Part shown: positions 1 to 9,368 of the stretch, one piece after another
How the letters are laid out: every line of letters starts with the position of its first letter
How positions within the stretch are numbered: position 1 is the stretch's first letter
Assembly: GCA_025056255.1 (NCBI GenBank)
Contig: JANWVT010000015.1
Location: 20,756 to 84,755, forward strand
Direction: 5' to 3'
Length of the DNA: 64,000 bases
DNA from: Bernardetiaceae bacterium
Lineage (GTDB): Bacteria; Bacteroidota; Bacteroidia; Cytophagales; Thermoflexibacteraceae
Position numbers and translations under genes: made by a program
Notes under the pieces: generated by a model
What the model saw: the letters and a program-made list of their open reading frames with translations, nothing else
Databases searched by the model: none
What the model was told of the DNA's origin: nothing

Positions 1-1551
1 GAAGAAATGCGCATGTTGCGGGGAGGAGAAATTGCTATTATTTTTCAAGAACCCATGACCTCACTTAACCCAGTGTTCACCTGTGGCAACCAAGTGATGG
101 AGGCTATTCAACTGCATCAGCCCGAACTTTCTTATGCTGCAGCCCGCCAACGCACATTAGAAATGTTTGAAAGGGTGAAGTTGCCGCGTCCGGAACGCGT
201 TTTCAAAGCTTATCCGCACGAAATATCAGGCGGACAGAAGCAGCGAGTTATGATTGCTATGGCACTCTCTTGCAACCCCGCTTTGCTAATTGCCGACGAG
301 CCTACTACCGCCTTAGACGTAACCGTACAACACCGCATTTTAGAGTTGTTCCAAGAATTGCGCGAACAAATAGATACTTCTATCATATTCATCAGCCACG
401 ACTTGGCAGTTATTGGAGAAGTAGCCGACCGGCTGTTGGTGATGTACAACGGCAAAATAGTAGAACAAGGTGCTACATGGGACGTATTCTCCTCTCCACA
501 GCATCCTTATACCAAAGGATTGCTTGCCTGCCGTCCGCGCTTAGACATTAAACTAAAAGTACTGCCAGTTATCTCCGATTTCATGGATACAGATGCCGAA
601 GGTAACATAACTGACCGCCAAGAAAATAAATTTAAGTCAGTAGGACAGGCACTTTTGCTCAACTTTCAAAGTAAAGACGAGATTTTGACGCGTCAGGAAG
701 CCTTACTGGCACAAAACCCCCTAATAGAAGTTCGCAACTTGCACGTGCACTTTCCAATAGAACGCAACCTATTGGGTAAAGTTACGCGCGTACAAAAAGC
801 CGTTGATGGAGTGAGTTTTGAAATTTATCCGGGCGAGACCTTGGGGCTAGTAGGCGGAAGCGGCTGTGGCAAAACTACCTTAGGGCGAGCTATTCTCAAC
901 TTAGTTGACCACGTATCGGGAGAGGTTTACTACAAAGGGCGCAACATTTTAAAAATGGCAAAACACGAGTTGCGCGCATTACGCCGTGAAATTCAGATTA
1001 TCTTTCAAGACCCTTACTCCTCGCTCAACCCACGCATGACCATCGGCGAAGCCATCATGGAACCCATGCGATTCCACAATTTGTACGAAAATGATAGAAA
1101 ACGAAAAGAAATTGCCATTGACCTGCTCGAAACAGTTAATATGAGCAGTGTGCACTTTAACCGTTTTCCACACGAGTTTTCAGGTGGACAACGCCAACGG
1201 ATTTGCATTGCTCGTACCCTAGCCCTGCAACCCAGATTTATCATTTGCGACGAGTCGGTTTCTGCTTTGGATGTGTCTGTACAAGCACAAGTACTTAACT
1301 TGCTCAATCAACTCAAGGAGAAGTTCAAACTCACTTATATTTTCATTTCGCACGACCTGTCAGTAGTGAAATTTATTTCCGACCGCATCTTAGTAATGAA
1401 AGAAGGGAAAGTAGTGGAGTGCGGGTTTGCAGAGGAAATCTACGAGCGCCCTCAACACGACTACACTCGCCAGCTGATTCAGTCAATACCCAAAGGAACG
1501 CTGGAAGACATACGCCGCGCCATGCTGCGCCGCAAGATGCGCAAGGCATAA
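1..1551 (+). CDS. Fused peptide ABC transporter ATP-binding protein (5' truncated by window)
   Basis: This is a double ATPase that powers import of peptides, opines or nickel, of the DppD-DppF/YejF kind. The reading frame is open to base 1 and the first ATPase has no Walker A, so the real start lies upstream; the track's ATG at 7 is internal. The first half shows the Q-loop (FQEPMTSLNP), signature SGGQKQRV, Walker B LLIADEPTTALD and H-loop. A linker near residues 190-240 follows. The second half is a complete ATPase with Walker A GGSGCGKTTL, signature SGGQRQRI and Walker B IICDESVSALD. Judging by the family, some 50-70 residues are missing. No permease or binding protein follows, so partner genes must lie upstream or elsewhere. 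The substrate cannot be read from the ATPase. Confidence 0.93.
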   Translation, partial: EEMRMLRGGEIAIIFQEPMTSLNPVFTCGNQVMEAIQLHQPELSYAAARQRTLEMFERVKLPRPERVFKAYPHEISGGQKQRVMIAMALSCNPALLIADEPTTALDVTVQHRILELFQELREQIDTSIIFISHDLAVIGEVADRLLVMYNGKIVEQGATWDVFSSPQHPYTKGLLACRPRLDIKLKVLPVISDFMDTDAEGNITDRQENKFKSVGQALLLNFQSKDEILTRQEALLAQNPLIEVRNLHVHFPIERNLLGKVTRVQKAVDGVSFEIYPGETLGLVGGSGCGKTTLGRAILNLVDHVSGEVYYKGRNILKMAKHELRALRREIQIIFQDPYSSLNPRMTIGEAIMEPMRFHNLYENDRKRKEIAIDLLETVNMSSVHFNRFPHEFSGGQRQRICIARTLALQPRFIICDESVSALDVSVQAQVLNLLNQLKEKFKLTYIFISHDLSVVKFISDRILVMKEGKVVECGFAEEIYERPQHDYTRQLIQSIPKGTLEDIRRAMLRRKMRKA

Positions 1552-1558
1552 AAGCTGC

Positions 1559-2227
1559 TTAAAAAGTACTTAGAGAAATACCAAGCATGAAAGGCACTAT
1601 AGCTGCTCTTTGGGGAGATTTGCCCGCTCGAAAAAGTTCGGACAAACCATAGTAGCCAAAAAAACTAAACGAACTATATCCTACCCTACCGTAGATACCA
1701 TAACGCAATGGATTGAGTTGAAAATCGTCTTTGTATTTGTTGATGCCTTCCTGATAAATCACTTTTGTATGCGAACTTACCCGAACTCCTAATTTACCGC
1801 CTGCTGCTATGCGAAAGGCACGCCGCCCACTACCAGAGGAAAACCGAAATTCAGCAGGCAAGTCAGCATAGTTTACAGCAAGTAGCGAACGCCGCACACT
1901 TGTTTGTGAAATATCTACCAGTTGTGCACTGCCAGCAGACTCGACAAGTGTTACCCGATTGGCAAATCCATATTTTTCCATCCCAGCACCCACACCAACA
2001 TTGAACGAAATTCGATTGCTGATGCGAACATTTTTCATGTAGTAAATATTGATACTACGCGATTGCATCGGGATTAGCTCCATTTCTTGTGGTGCACTGC
2101 GCAAGCCAGAAATGCCTAAATCTGCTACCAAATTAATAGGGGCGCGCTTGAGCAAGCCCAGTTGTGCTTGTACTGTCTTTGCACTGCCTACAACCAAGCA
2201 TAAAGACAAAAAAAGTTGCTTTATCAT
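1559..2227 (-). CDS. Outer-membrane beta-barrel protein (PorT/OMP_b-brl_2-like), 222 aa
   Basis: This is probably a small exported outer-membrane beta-barrel. I place the start at the ATG of MIKQLFLSLCLVVGSAKTVQAQ because this gives a clean signal peptide; the track's longer start adds 33 residues that do not look like a leader. The mature part has alternating short beta-like stretches rich in Gly, Tyr, Ser and Phe, such as NVGVGAGMEKYGF, and ends in a hydrophobic strand with terminal Phe (LGISLSTF), the usual barrel C-terminus. It converges on the ABC gene with a 7-nt gap. The family assignment rests on general barrel character only; no binding or enzymatic residues are visible. Confidence 0.6.
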   Translation of the reverse strand: MIKQLFLSLCLVVGSAKTVQAQLGLLKRAPINLVADLGISGLRSAPQEMELIPMQSRSINIYYMKNVRISNRISFNVGVGAGMEKYGFANRVTLVESAGSAQLVDISQTSVRRSLLAVNYADLPAEFRFSSGSGRRAFRIAAGGKLGVRVSSHTKVIYQEGINKYKDDFQLNPLRYGIYGRVGYSSFSFFGYYGLSELFRAGKSPQRAAIVPFMLGISLSTF

Positions 2228-2443
2228 GTCATCTTTTGTTAAACCGTGTATCCAAGTAGACAAAGATAACATGCCAAAGTTGCAATTTACAGCCTTGCTA
2301 AGCGCAAAACACAAGGCGGCAAGCAAAATAAAATGCCTGATACTGCGTAAATGATGTAATTAAGCATTTGAAAAATGCGACTTATGCACACAAGTCATCG
2401 TTGCGTGCCGCTGTTGCGCAATTATGATTTGTGTGTGCAGATA

Positions 2444-2632
2444 TTAAGTCTGTTTTTTGCCGAAATAAAAAAATGACAATATCGAACCAATTAGTATCAG
2501 TATCAGAGAGCCCCACACATAACCTTTCCCAAACTCTGTTAACTGAGTATAATAAGGGAGATATTGCAGGGATTGCACCGCACCGAGAATAATGAGAAAA
2601 CAGCCTATTATAAGTGAAGCAATGCGCAACAT
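2444..2632 (-). CDS. Small membrane protein, 62 aa, two predicted helices
   Basis: This short ORF has two strong hydrophobic segments (about residues 4-25 and 38-57) separated by a polar loop with LPYYTQLTEFGKG, and ends in a basic tail (FGKKQT). That is typical of small two-helix inner-membrane proteins in Bacteroidota. The overlapping 112-aa frame at 2382-2720 has no such organisation and runs through the terminator hairpin, so I treat it as a shadow. The function is unknown. Confidence 0.5.
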   Translation of the reverse strand: MLRIASLIIGCFLIILGAVQSLQYLPYYTQLTEFGKGYVWGSLILILIGSILSFFYFGKKQT

Positions 2633-2677
2633 AGGTCAGAGATAGTGCTAACAGGTTAGTAGTTGTACATAGTAAGT

Positions 2678-2712
2678 AAAAACATCCCGAAGAAAGTTTT
2701 CGGGATGTTTTT
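2678..2712 (-). terminator. Rho-independent terminator, 14-bp perfect stem
   Basis: AAAAACATCCCGAA and TTCGGGATGTTTTT form a 14-bp perfect stem around a 7-nt loop. The A and T tracts flanking the GC core would let it work in both directions. It lies 24 nt downstream of the Bor-like gene on the minus strand, which it most likely terminates. Confidence 0.85.
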
Positions 2713-2735
2713 ATAGTCATATCTTGGTCAACAAG

Positions 2736-3051
2736 CTATTTTTTTACAATAGTGGTGGTAGGAGTGTAGAGCCCGCCTGTAATAGCATTTAGAAGTCCAT
2801 CTACAAAAGTATGTACCACAGTCACAGTGTAATCTGTAGCACCACCTGCCATTTTGGTTGGGTCAGAAGTATTAATAGGTGCCAAACCGAATAATAGATA
2901 ATGGTTTTTAGCTCTTACTTCTACACCCGACTGAGCACCTTTACCTACATTGTAGGTATAAAGTGTAACAAGAAGTGGTAAAAAAGGATAAAAAGATAAT
3001 ACAACCAATGCTCTGCGCAATAAATGCTCTGAAGGTTTTAATGGTATTCAT
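2736..3051 (-). pseudogene. Bor/Iss-like lipoprotein with an apparent +1 frameshift
   Basis: The C-terminal two thirds match the lambda Bor/Iss serum-resistance lipoprotein family: HYLLFGLAP, a GGA block, then TFVDGLLNAITGGLYTPTT. The track's start (MRRALVVLSF...) lacks a lipobox. In the neighbouring frame an ATG at 3051 (MNTIKTFRAF...) encodes a proper lipoprotein signal ending LSFFTTSC-YT and then meets a stop. The two frames join cleanly if one T is removed from the TTT run at 2960-2962, giving CYTYTYNVGKG. So this is either a broken gene or a sequencing/assembly indel in a real lipoprotein. Bor homologues are surface lipoproteins of unclear chromosomal role. A terminator follows directly. 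Confidence 0.7.
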
Positions 3052-3640
3052 TTTAGGGTACTTGTTAGTAAATTATAAATATTGCCTACTCTTTGGCTTT
3101 TCGGCATCCGCCACCTGATTGTTAAGGATTTCGGTGTTGTTCCTTTTTATTGCAAATTATTAATTTTTCTAAATTAAAAAACATTTTAACAGTTAATTAA
3201 CAAGTTTTTAACAAAATACTTACAATGCATTCAGAGCGTCATATAAAATCAATACGAGGCATGTAAATAAATAAATATAAGTAAATTTATAATTTCGAGC
3301 ATATATTACAATCAGCTCCCACCTGAAACTATTACCCGAGTACAACAACCCCACAAGGCTTTAAAAGCCTGTTAAACTTGTTCGTGATACATTTTGAAGT
3401 GTGACAAGAAGTGTGAATCTGCGAAATAGGATGAATATTTTAGCAAAAACTATCCAGCAAGTTGACATCTTTTTAAAAGATAGGCAAAAAAACAACAAAC
3501 ATTCACGGGTGCGAATAAATGTTTACATAAATACACCATATCTTACAAGCACAGAAGAGAAAATCACTTCTGAATTAATAGTTTTTTGTGGTTAAATTCG
3601 TCAAATATTTAGTACAAGGGCATCGATACAGCAGAAAAAT
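3052..3640. other. Long AT-rich intergenic region without a recognised gene
   Basis: This 589-base stretch separates the divergent Bor-like and moeA genes. It is very AT-rich around 3150-3300. It holds one short palindrome (AGGCTTTAAAAGCCT at 3356-3370) without a following T-tract. A 64-codon frame at 3401-3595 has no hydrophobic or motif structure and is unlikely to be a gene. Promoters for both flanking genes should lie here, but I see no clear TTG-N19-TAnnTTTG pair, no DnaA-box cluster and no tRNA. Confidence 0.6.
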
Positions 3641-4852
3641 ATGGTTGCATCCTCAAAATTGCTCTCTGCCGAAGAAGCACTCCAAATAATTACACAGTCA
3701 GCACCTCCTTCACCAACTGAAATAGTCGGTTTGTCAAGAGCTGCAGGGCGGATTTTGCGCCAACCTGTATTTGCCGACCGCGACTTTCCTCCTTTCGACC
3801 GCGTAACAATGGATGGCATCGCAATAGCATATGCTGCATTTGCGCAAGGTAACCGGCAGTTTCGCATTGCACATACAGTTATGGCTGGTTCGGTGCCTCC
3901 TCCCCTAACCCATCCGACCGAATGCGTGGAAATCATGACTGGAGCCCCCTTGCCTCATGGCGCCGACACAGTGGTACGCTATGAAGACCTTGCACTGCAC
4001 GGTAGCATAGCTGTCATTAAGCCCGAAGCAACAGTAGTACCACAACAGAACGTTCATCGCCGAGCAAGCGATGCAACTGCTCAAAGTCTGCTTATAAACA
4101 CGGGCTGTATGCTTACTGCCTCACAAATAGCCGTAGCAGCTGCTTGTGGTTATCACACGCTTGCTGTCTCTCGCCTGCCTAAAACAGCTATTGTTAGCAC
4201 TGGCGACGAGTTAGTACCCATAGAAACTCATCCTGAACCTCATCAAATCAGACAGTCGAATATGTACATGCTGGCAGCCCAGCTCCTACCCTATGGCATT
4301 GAGGCAGAAATGATTCATGTAGCTGACCAACCACAAACGATTATTGATACACTAATGCCTTTATTAGAGCAGTGCGAATTAATTATCCTGAGCGGGGGCG
4401 TTTCGGCAGGTAAAGCCGACTATATCCCCACTTTATTGAAAGAAGCAGGCATAGAAATTTTATTTCATGGTGTGCAGCAAAAGCCGGGCAAACCACTGCT
4501 ATTCGGCAAATCGCATCGCACAACTGTTTTCGGACTACCCGGCAATCCAGTTTCGGCTTTTATGTGTATGAAAAGATATGTAACCGCTTGGTTGCAAAAG
4601 TATTTGCTGCAAAACGCGCCGCTACCCACCTATGCCTGCCTTGCAGCAAACGTATCTTCTCCCCCTGCCCTCACCTATTTTTTACCAGTCCAATCATTTA
4701 CTGACCAGCACGGAAAAGTGTGGGCAGTACCTCAGGCGGGTAGCGGTTCTGGCGATTTTGTGAACCTTTTAGCAGCAAATGCTTTCTTAGTGCTTCCCCC
4801 CAGTCAAACTCCTTTCCAAAAAGGAGAAACCTTTGCTTTGCTACCTTTCTAA
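3641..4852 (+). CDS. moeA: Molybdopterin molybdotransferase MoeA
   Basis: MoeA inserts molybdate into adenylated molybdopterin in the last step of molybdenum cofactor synthesis, in the cytoplasm. At 403 aa it has the normal length. Diagnostic motifs occur in order: PPFDRVTMDGIA in the N-terminal part, GAPLPHGADTVV, STGDELV opening the MoCF-binding domain, RQSNMYMLAAQL, LSGGVSAGKADYIP and GLPGNPVSAF. No other moa/moe gene sits next to it, so cofactor synthesis is scattered in this genome. A short gap separates it from the following sensor gene, with no clear terminator between. Confidence 0.96.
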   Translation: MVASSKLLSAEEALQIITQSAPPSPTEIVGLSRAAGRILRQPVFADRDFPPFDRVTMDGIAIAYAAFAQGNRQFRIAHTVMAGSVPPPLTHPTECVEIMTGAPLPHGADTVVRYEDLALHGSIAVIKPEATVVPQQNVHRRASDATAQSLLINTGCMLTASQIAVAAACGYHTLAVSRLPKTAIVSTGDELVPIETHPEPHQIRQSNMYMLAAQLLPYGIEAEMIHVADQPQTIIDTLMPLLEQCELIILSGGVSAGKADYIPTLLKEAGIEILFHGVQQKPGKPLLFGKSHRTTVFGLPGNPVSAFMCMKRYVTAWLQKYLLQNAPLPTYACLAANVSSPPALTYFLPVQSFTDQHGKVWAVPQAGSGSGDFVNLLAANAFLVLPPSQTPFQKGETFALLPF

Positions 4853-4913
4853 TGCAGTTCAACAAAAAAAATGTATTTTAGTGCGCATAAATTTAGCACA
4901 ATAAGGCTTCATT

Positions 4914-6722
4914 ATGTCTAATTATTCCAAGCTGTACCTGACAGCACTTGCCGGCGTGGCTTTGTCTGTTGTTAGCTATTTTTTTATCAACTATCCGAAT
5001 AGCCTTTGGGACGAGTTGCTTTTAGTGGCATTAGTGGCAAGCTTCTTATTACTACTTGTTCTCAATTACCTTTATTTTGTTAAGCCTGTACAAAAAATTG
5101 CAACAGAAACAAAGAAAATAGCAGAAGGCAACTATAAGATTCATTTGGACTATACGGGTAACGCTGAGGTAGATCAAATTAGCTATGCTATTAACAAAGC
5201 GACTAACAGCATCAATTCAGCAGAACAATTTATTAAGCAAATCAGTGAAGGAAAGTTAGATGCGACTTTTCAAACTACCGACCGCGAAGCCCTCCAAAAA
5301 GATCCCTTAGTACAGGCGCTCCTGCTCATGAAAGAGCAATTGGTCATCATCAACCAAAAAGAACAAGAATCAAAATGGACTACACAAGGGTTGGCTTTAT
5401 TTGCCGATATTTTGCGTACCAGTCAGAAAACAGAGCAGGAAATAGCAGCAGATATTATTGGTAATATGGTGCGTTATGTAAACGCAATTCAAGGAGCACT
5501 CTACGTAGCCTTAGAGGACCAAGAGCAAAACATCTTTTTGAATTTAGCAGCTGCTTACGCACTATCAGATGAACGATTGGCAAAAAAACAGATTTTACCC
5601 GGAGAAGGATTGGTAGGGCAGGCTTTCTTAGAAAAAAAATATTTCTACCTCGACAATATCCCACCTGAATACATCCGCGTTGCTTCTGGATTGGGCGAGT
5701 CGGTTCCCAGATATTTGCTCATTATGCCCCTACAAGCCAACGAGCAATGCTACGGGGTCATAGAAATTGCTTCCATGACAAGCTTTCCCCAGTACGTTAT
5801 CGATTTTGTAACACGCGTGAGCGAAAACATAGCTGCAACAATTGCTACAGTAGTTGCCAACCAAAAAAATCTCCGCTTACTGGAAGAATCGCAAGCCATG
5901 ACCGAGCAGCTGCGCGCTCAGGAAGAAGAAATGCGCCAAAACATGGAAGAATTGATGGCTACACAAGAAGAAATGGCAAGAAAACAATTAGAACTCGAAC
6001 GCTCGCGCGAGCAGCTACAACGAGCAAAGGAAGAAATAGAACAAAACGAACGGGAACTGCGCAGAGTAGCCCAAGAACAACAAACAATGATTGCTCAGCT
6101 AGACCTGCAGAAAAAGAAACTGGAAGCCAACGAAACAGTTTTAAAAAAAGCGTATGAAAAAATGCGCAAAAGCCAAGAAGAAGCAGAAAAGAAGAGCAAA
6201 GAATTAGAAGAAGTGAACAAACAATTGCTGGCACAAAAAAGCAAAATTGAAGCAAACGAATTGATTTTGAGAAAGTCATACGAAAAAATGCGCCAGCAGC
6301 AAATGGAATTCAAAATGAAAGAGACAGAGTTGACACTCAACAGCCAAGTCAATAAAGCCCTAATCAAAGCATTAGACGGTTTTTACTATGCTTGCGACGC
6401 CAGCCAAGACTACCGCGCTATACTCATAGAAGGTAACTTCCAAAGTCTCACTGGCTATTCTGCTGAGCTATTCCTAAGTCAACAATTACATTTAAGTGCA
6501 CTTATTCATCCAGAAGATAAGCCTTATGTAGATCAACAAGTTGCTGCTGCTATTGAAAACTTCCAAGGCTACACGCTTACCTATCGGCTTGTCAAAGCCG
6601 ATGGAACCACCAGAAAAGTATGGGAAAAAGGACATCCTATATTTGACAATAAAGATGTCATCAGTCATTTAATAGGCTTCATCATAGACTACGATTTAGC
6701 AGAAAAATTAAACCTTGCTTAG
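4914..6722 (+). CDS. Membrane sensor with HAMP, GAF, long coiled coil and PAS, no output domain
   Basis: This 602-aa protein begins with two transmembrane helices (about residues 7-26 and 33-54) joined by a very short loop, so it has almost no periplasmic part. A HAMP-like region follows (PVQKIATETKKIAEGNY, about 57-110), then a GAF domain (about 175-315, with LPGEGLVGQAFLEKK). A charged coiled coil rich in Glu, Lys and Gln spans about 320-475 and contains an internal duplication (KIEANELILRKSYEKMR resembles KLEANETVLKKAYEKMR). A PAS domain closes it (about 485-600, LIHPEDKPYVDQQV and TYRLVKADGTTRKVWEKG). There is no histidine kinase, cyclase or methyl-accepting signature, so it must act through a partner. 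It lies 7 nt upstream of the next gene. Confidence 0.85.
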   Translation: MSNYSKLYLTALAGVALSVVSYFFINYPNSLWDELLLVALVASFLLLLVLNYLYFVKPVQKIATETKKIAEGNYKIHLDYTGNAEVDQISYAINKATNSINSAEQFIKQISEGKLDATFQTTDREALQKDPLVQALLLMKEQLVIINQKEQESKWTTQGLALFADILRTSQKTEQEIAADIIGNMVRYVNAIQGALYVALEDQEQNIFLNLAAAYALSDERLAKKQILPGEGLVGQAFLEKKYFYLDNIPPEYIRVASGLGESVPRYLLIMPLQANEQCYGVIEIASMTSFPQYVIDFVTRVSENIAATIATVVANQKNLRLLEESQAMTEQLRAQEEEMRQNMEELMATQEEMARKQLELERSREQLQRAKEEIEQNERELRRVAQEQQTMIAQLDLQKKKLEANETVLKKAYEKMRKSQEEAEKKSKELEEVNKQLLAQKSKIEANELILRKSYEKMRQQQMEFKMKETELTLNSQVNKALIKALDGFYYACDASQDYRAILIEGNFQSLTGYSAELFLSQQLHLSALIHPEDKPYVDQQVAAAIENFQGYTLTYRLVKADGTTRKVWEKGHPIFDNKDVISHLIGFIIDYDLAEKLNLA

Positions 6723-6729
6723 ATAAAAA

Positions 6730-7173
6730 ATGAGTGAAAAAAGTGATATTTTTTACGAAATACTCTTTTCGCAGCCTATTTTTGTTATAGATGACAAAGC
6801 AGCGTTGCCCAGCGAAGCTGTTCACAATGCTTCGCAATCGGTTTTAGTAGTATGCAGTCGTTGGCCACTTTTTCCACAAGAAGAGGAATTGTTATCCAAA
6901 ATTTTGCAAGCTGCTGCTATTAGCCCAGCTATAGTAAAAAAAATAAGCATAGAACAATACCAACCAGCAGCCCGACTAAATAAATCACACATTTTGTTTT
7001 TTGTCCATCCTGAACAACTTCCGCCAGAATTAGCCACTTGGGGTGCATATGTGCAAGCACCTGTTTACGAAAACACACACGTAATTATTGCAAATGACCT
7101 TTCTGCACTTGCTACTGACATAGGCGGTAAAAGAAAATTATGGGATTTGCTAAAAAAATTGTTTTTGCAATAA
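6730..7173 (+). CDS. Uncharacterised 147-aa cytoplasmic protein (possibly DNA polymerase III psi-like)
   Basis: I do not recognise this gene with certainty. It has no signal peptide or membrane segment. It looks like an alpha/beta protein: beta-like stretches (SVLVVCSRW, SHILFFVHPE, THVIIANDL) alternate with helical ones (EEELLSKILQAA). The C-terminus (GGKRKLWDLLKKLF) recalls the KRKLW/KRQLW ending of HolD-type psi subunits, which have a uracil-glycosylase-like fold; this is only an impression. It is tightly packed between the sensor (7 nt) and the lipoprotein peptidase (7 nt), so it is probably co-transcribed with both. Confidence 0.55.
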   Translation: MSEKSDIFYEILFSQPIFVIDDKAALPSEAVHNASQSVLVVCSRWPLFPQEEELLSKILQAAAISPAIVKKISIEQYQPAARLNKSHILFFVHPEQLPPELATWGAYVQAPVYENTHVIIANDLSALATDIGGKRKLWDLLKKLFLQ

Positions 7174-7180
7174 ATTTATC

Positions 7181-9328
7181 ATGAAAAACATCATTCAACT
7201 ATTGGTTAGCTGGTTAGCTCTTGTTATCCTTGCCAGCTGTTCGTCCAAACCCTCTGCTGATATGGAAAACCAAAACTTACCTCAGCCGCCTGTTGCAAAA
7301 GTGATACCTAAAACCCTCATTGCACATGGGCACACCCGCATAGACAATTATTATTGGCTCAATAACCGAGAAGATACTGCCGTAATCAACTACTTAAAGG
7401 CAGAAAATGCATATTTAGATGCTGTTATGCAGCCTACTGCCGCCTTGCAGGAAAAACTTTTCCATGAAATGAAAAGCAGAATTAAAGAACAAGATGAGTC
7501 TGTTCCCTATTTCCTGCGCGGCTATCACTACATCACTCGCTACGAACAAGGGGGCGAATATCCTATCTACACCCGTAAAAAAGGCTCTTTACAAGCCCCT
7601 GAGGAAATTATGCTCAATGTGAATGAAATGGCAAAAGGTTATGCCTACTATCAGGTAGGCGGACTGACCGTAAGCGACGACAATCGCTTGCTTGCCTATG
7701 CCGTAGATACCGTGAGCCGGCGTATCTACACCCTGTACTTCAAAGATTTGCAGACCGGTCAAACCCTTCCCGATGTGATTGCTAACACAACCGGCAATGT
7801 AGCATGGGCTGCCGACAGCAAAACCGTATTCTACACCCGACAAGACCTGCAAACTCTCCGCGCCTTCCAAATTTGGAAGCATGTGATTGGTACCCATCCT
7901 CAGGATGACCAACTGGTATATGAAGAAAAAGACGAAACATTCAACGTAGGGGTCTATCGCTCCAAATCTAACAAATACCTATTCATTGCTTCCAGTAGCA
8001 CCCTTACCACAGAGGTTCGCTTTTTAGATGCCTCTCAACCCAACAAGCCATTTACCGTTTTTTTGCCACGCGAGCGCGGACATGAATATGGAATCGACCA
8101 TGCTGGCGATAAATTTTACATCCGTACCAATTGGCAAGCGGAAAACTTCCGCATCATGGAGGCAGATGAAAAAACATGCAACAATAAACAAGCATGGAAA
8201 GAAATTATTCCACACCGAGCCGATGTATTTGTAGAAAGTTTTGATGTTTTTAAAAATCACATGGTTGTGGAAGAGCGCAAAGAAGGTCTGATTCGCTTGC
8301 GCATTCGCCCTTGGAGCAACCCCAGTGCCGAACATTACATAGACTTTGGAGAACCTGCTTACACGGCTGGACTGAGCAGCAACCCAGAGTTTGACACTCA
8401 AATACTACGCTACACGTATACTTCTTTAACTACGCCTAATTCGGTTTATGACTACGACATGGTCAATAAAACCAAAAAACTACTTAAACAGCAGGAGGTG
8501 TTAGGCGGATTCAACCGAGAAGATTACCAAACTGAACGGCTATATGCTACTGCCCGCGACGGTGTGAAAGTTCCTATTTCACTGGTGTACAAAAAAGGAT
8601 TTCAGAAAAATGGCAAAGCCCCCCTTTTGCTATATGCTTATGGCTCTTATGGCTTTTCAACTGATGTTTATTTTAGTTCTAACCGGCTGAGTCTGCTCAA
8701 TCGGGGCTTTGCTTTTGCCATTGCACACGTGCGCGGCGGGCAAGAAATGGGCAGGCAGTGGTATGAAAATGGCAAGCTGTTGAAAAAGAAAAATACTTTT
8801 TACGATTTCATTGACTGCGCCAAATATTTAATTGCAGCGCAATATACCTCTCCTGAGCATCTGTATGCCAATGGCGGCAGTGCCGGCGGCTTGCTAATGG
8901 GCGCTGTTGCCAACATGGCTCCCGAACTGTTTAAAGGTATCATTGCCGATGTACCTTTTGTAGATGTGGTTACTACTATGCTGGACGAGTCGATTCCTCT
9001 GACCACTGGCGAATATGACGAGTGGGGCAACCCCAATGACAAAACTTATTACGATTACATGCTCAGCTACTCGCCCTATGACAATGTAGAAAGAAAAGCC
9101 TATCCTAACATGTTGGTGCTCACAGGCTTACACGACTCACAAGTACAGTATTGGGAGCCTGCTAAATGGGTTGCCAAATTGCGCGCTATGAAAACCGACA
9201 ACAACTTGCTGTTGCTCAGAACCAACATGGAAGCGGGGCATAGCGGCGCCTCTGGTAGGTTCGCTCCTTTGAAAGAAGTAGCTCTGGAATATGCCTTTTT
9301 GTTACATCTGGAAGGCATTCGTGAATAA
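7181..9328 (+). CDS. ptrB: Oligopeptidase B family S9A peptidase, lipoprotein-anchored
   Basis: This prolyl-oligopeptidase-fold serine peptidase is expected to cleave short peptides after basic residues. The 715 residues begin with a lipoprotein signal ending LASC (Cys20), so it is placed in the envelope rather than the cytoplasm as in E. coli. A seven-bladed propeller occupies about residues 70-440. The catalytic domain follows, with the nucleophile in GGSAGG (Ser near 567), the Asp in GLHDSQV and the His in EAGHSG. The oligopeptidase B subtype is supported by YENGKLLKKKNTFYDFIDCA and the TTGEYDEWGNP stretch. It starts 7 nt after the upstream unknown gene. Confidence 0.92.
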   Translation: MKNIIQLLVSWLALVILASCSSKPSADMENQNLPQPPVAKVIPKTLIAHGHTRIDNYYWLNNREDTAVINYLKAENAYLDAVMQPTAALQEKLFHEMKSRIKEQDESVPYFLRGYHYITRYEQGGEYPIYTRKKGSLQAPEEIMLNVNEMAKGYAYYQVGGLTVSDDNRLLAYAVDTVSRRIYTLYFKDLQTGQTLPDVIANTTGNVAWAADSKTVFYTRQDLQTLRAFQIWKHVIGTHPQDDQLVYEEKDETFNVGVYRSKSNKYLFIASSSTLTTEVRFLDASQPNKPFTVFLPRERGHEYGIDHAGDKFYIRTNWQAENFRIMEADEKTCNNKQAWKEIIPHRADVFVESFDVFKNHMVVEERKEGLIRLRIRPWSNPSAEHYIDFGEPAYTAGLSSNPEFDTQILRYTYTSLTTPNSVYDYDMVNKTKKLLKQQEVLGGFNREDYQTERLYATARDGVKVPISLVYKKGFQKNGKAPLLLYAYGSYGFSTDVYFSSNRLSLLNRGFAFAIAHVRGGQEMGRQWYENGKLLKKKNTFYDFIDCAKYLIAAQYTSPEHLYANGGSAGGLLMGAVANMAPELFKGIIADVPFVDVVTTMLDESIPLTTGEYDEWGNPNDKTYYDYMLSYSPYDNVERKAYPNMLVLTGLHDSQVQYWEPAKWVAKLRAMKTDNNLLLLRTNMEAGHSGASGRFAPLKEVALEYAFLLHLEGIRE

Positions 9329-9368
9329 TAATAAATAATTTTACTAACCTTTGAAAACGAAAACAACT

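Noticed and set aside
2382-2720. 112-aa ORF overlapping the 62-aa membrane protein
   Set aside because: Runs through the terminator hairpin, and the alternative 62-aa frame has the better membrane-protein character.
3356-3370. AGGCTTTAAAAGCCT palindrome
   Set aside because: Short stem, one-base loop, no T-tract and not repeated; cannot support an operator or terminator call.
3401-3595. 64-aa ORF in the gap before moeA
   Set aside because: No hydrophobic leader, motif or composition of a real gene; no promoter-like sequence found for it.
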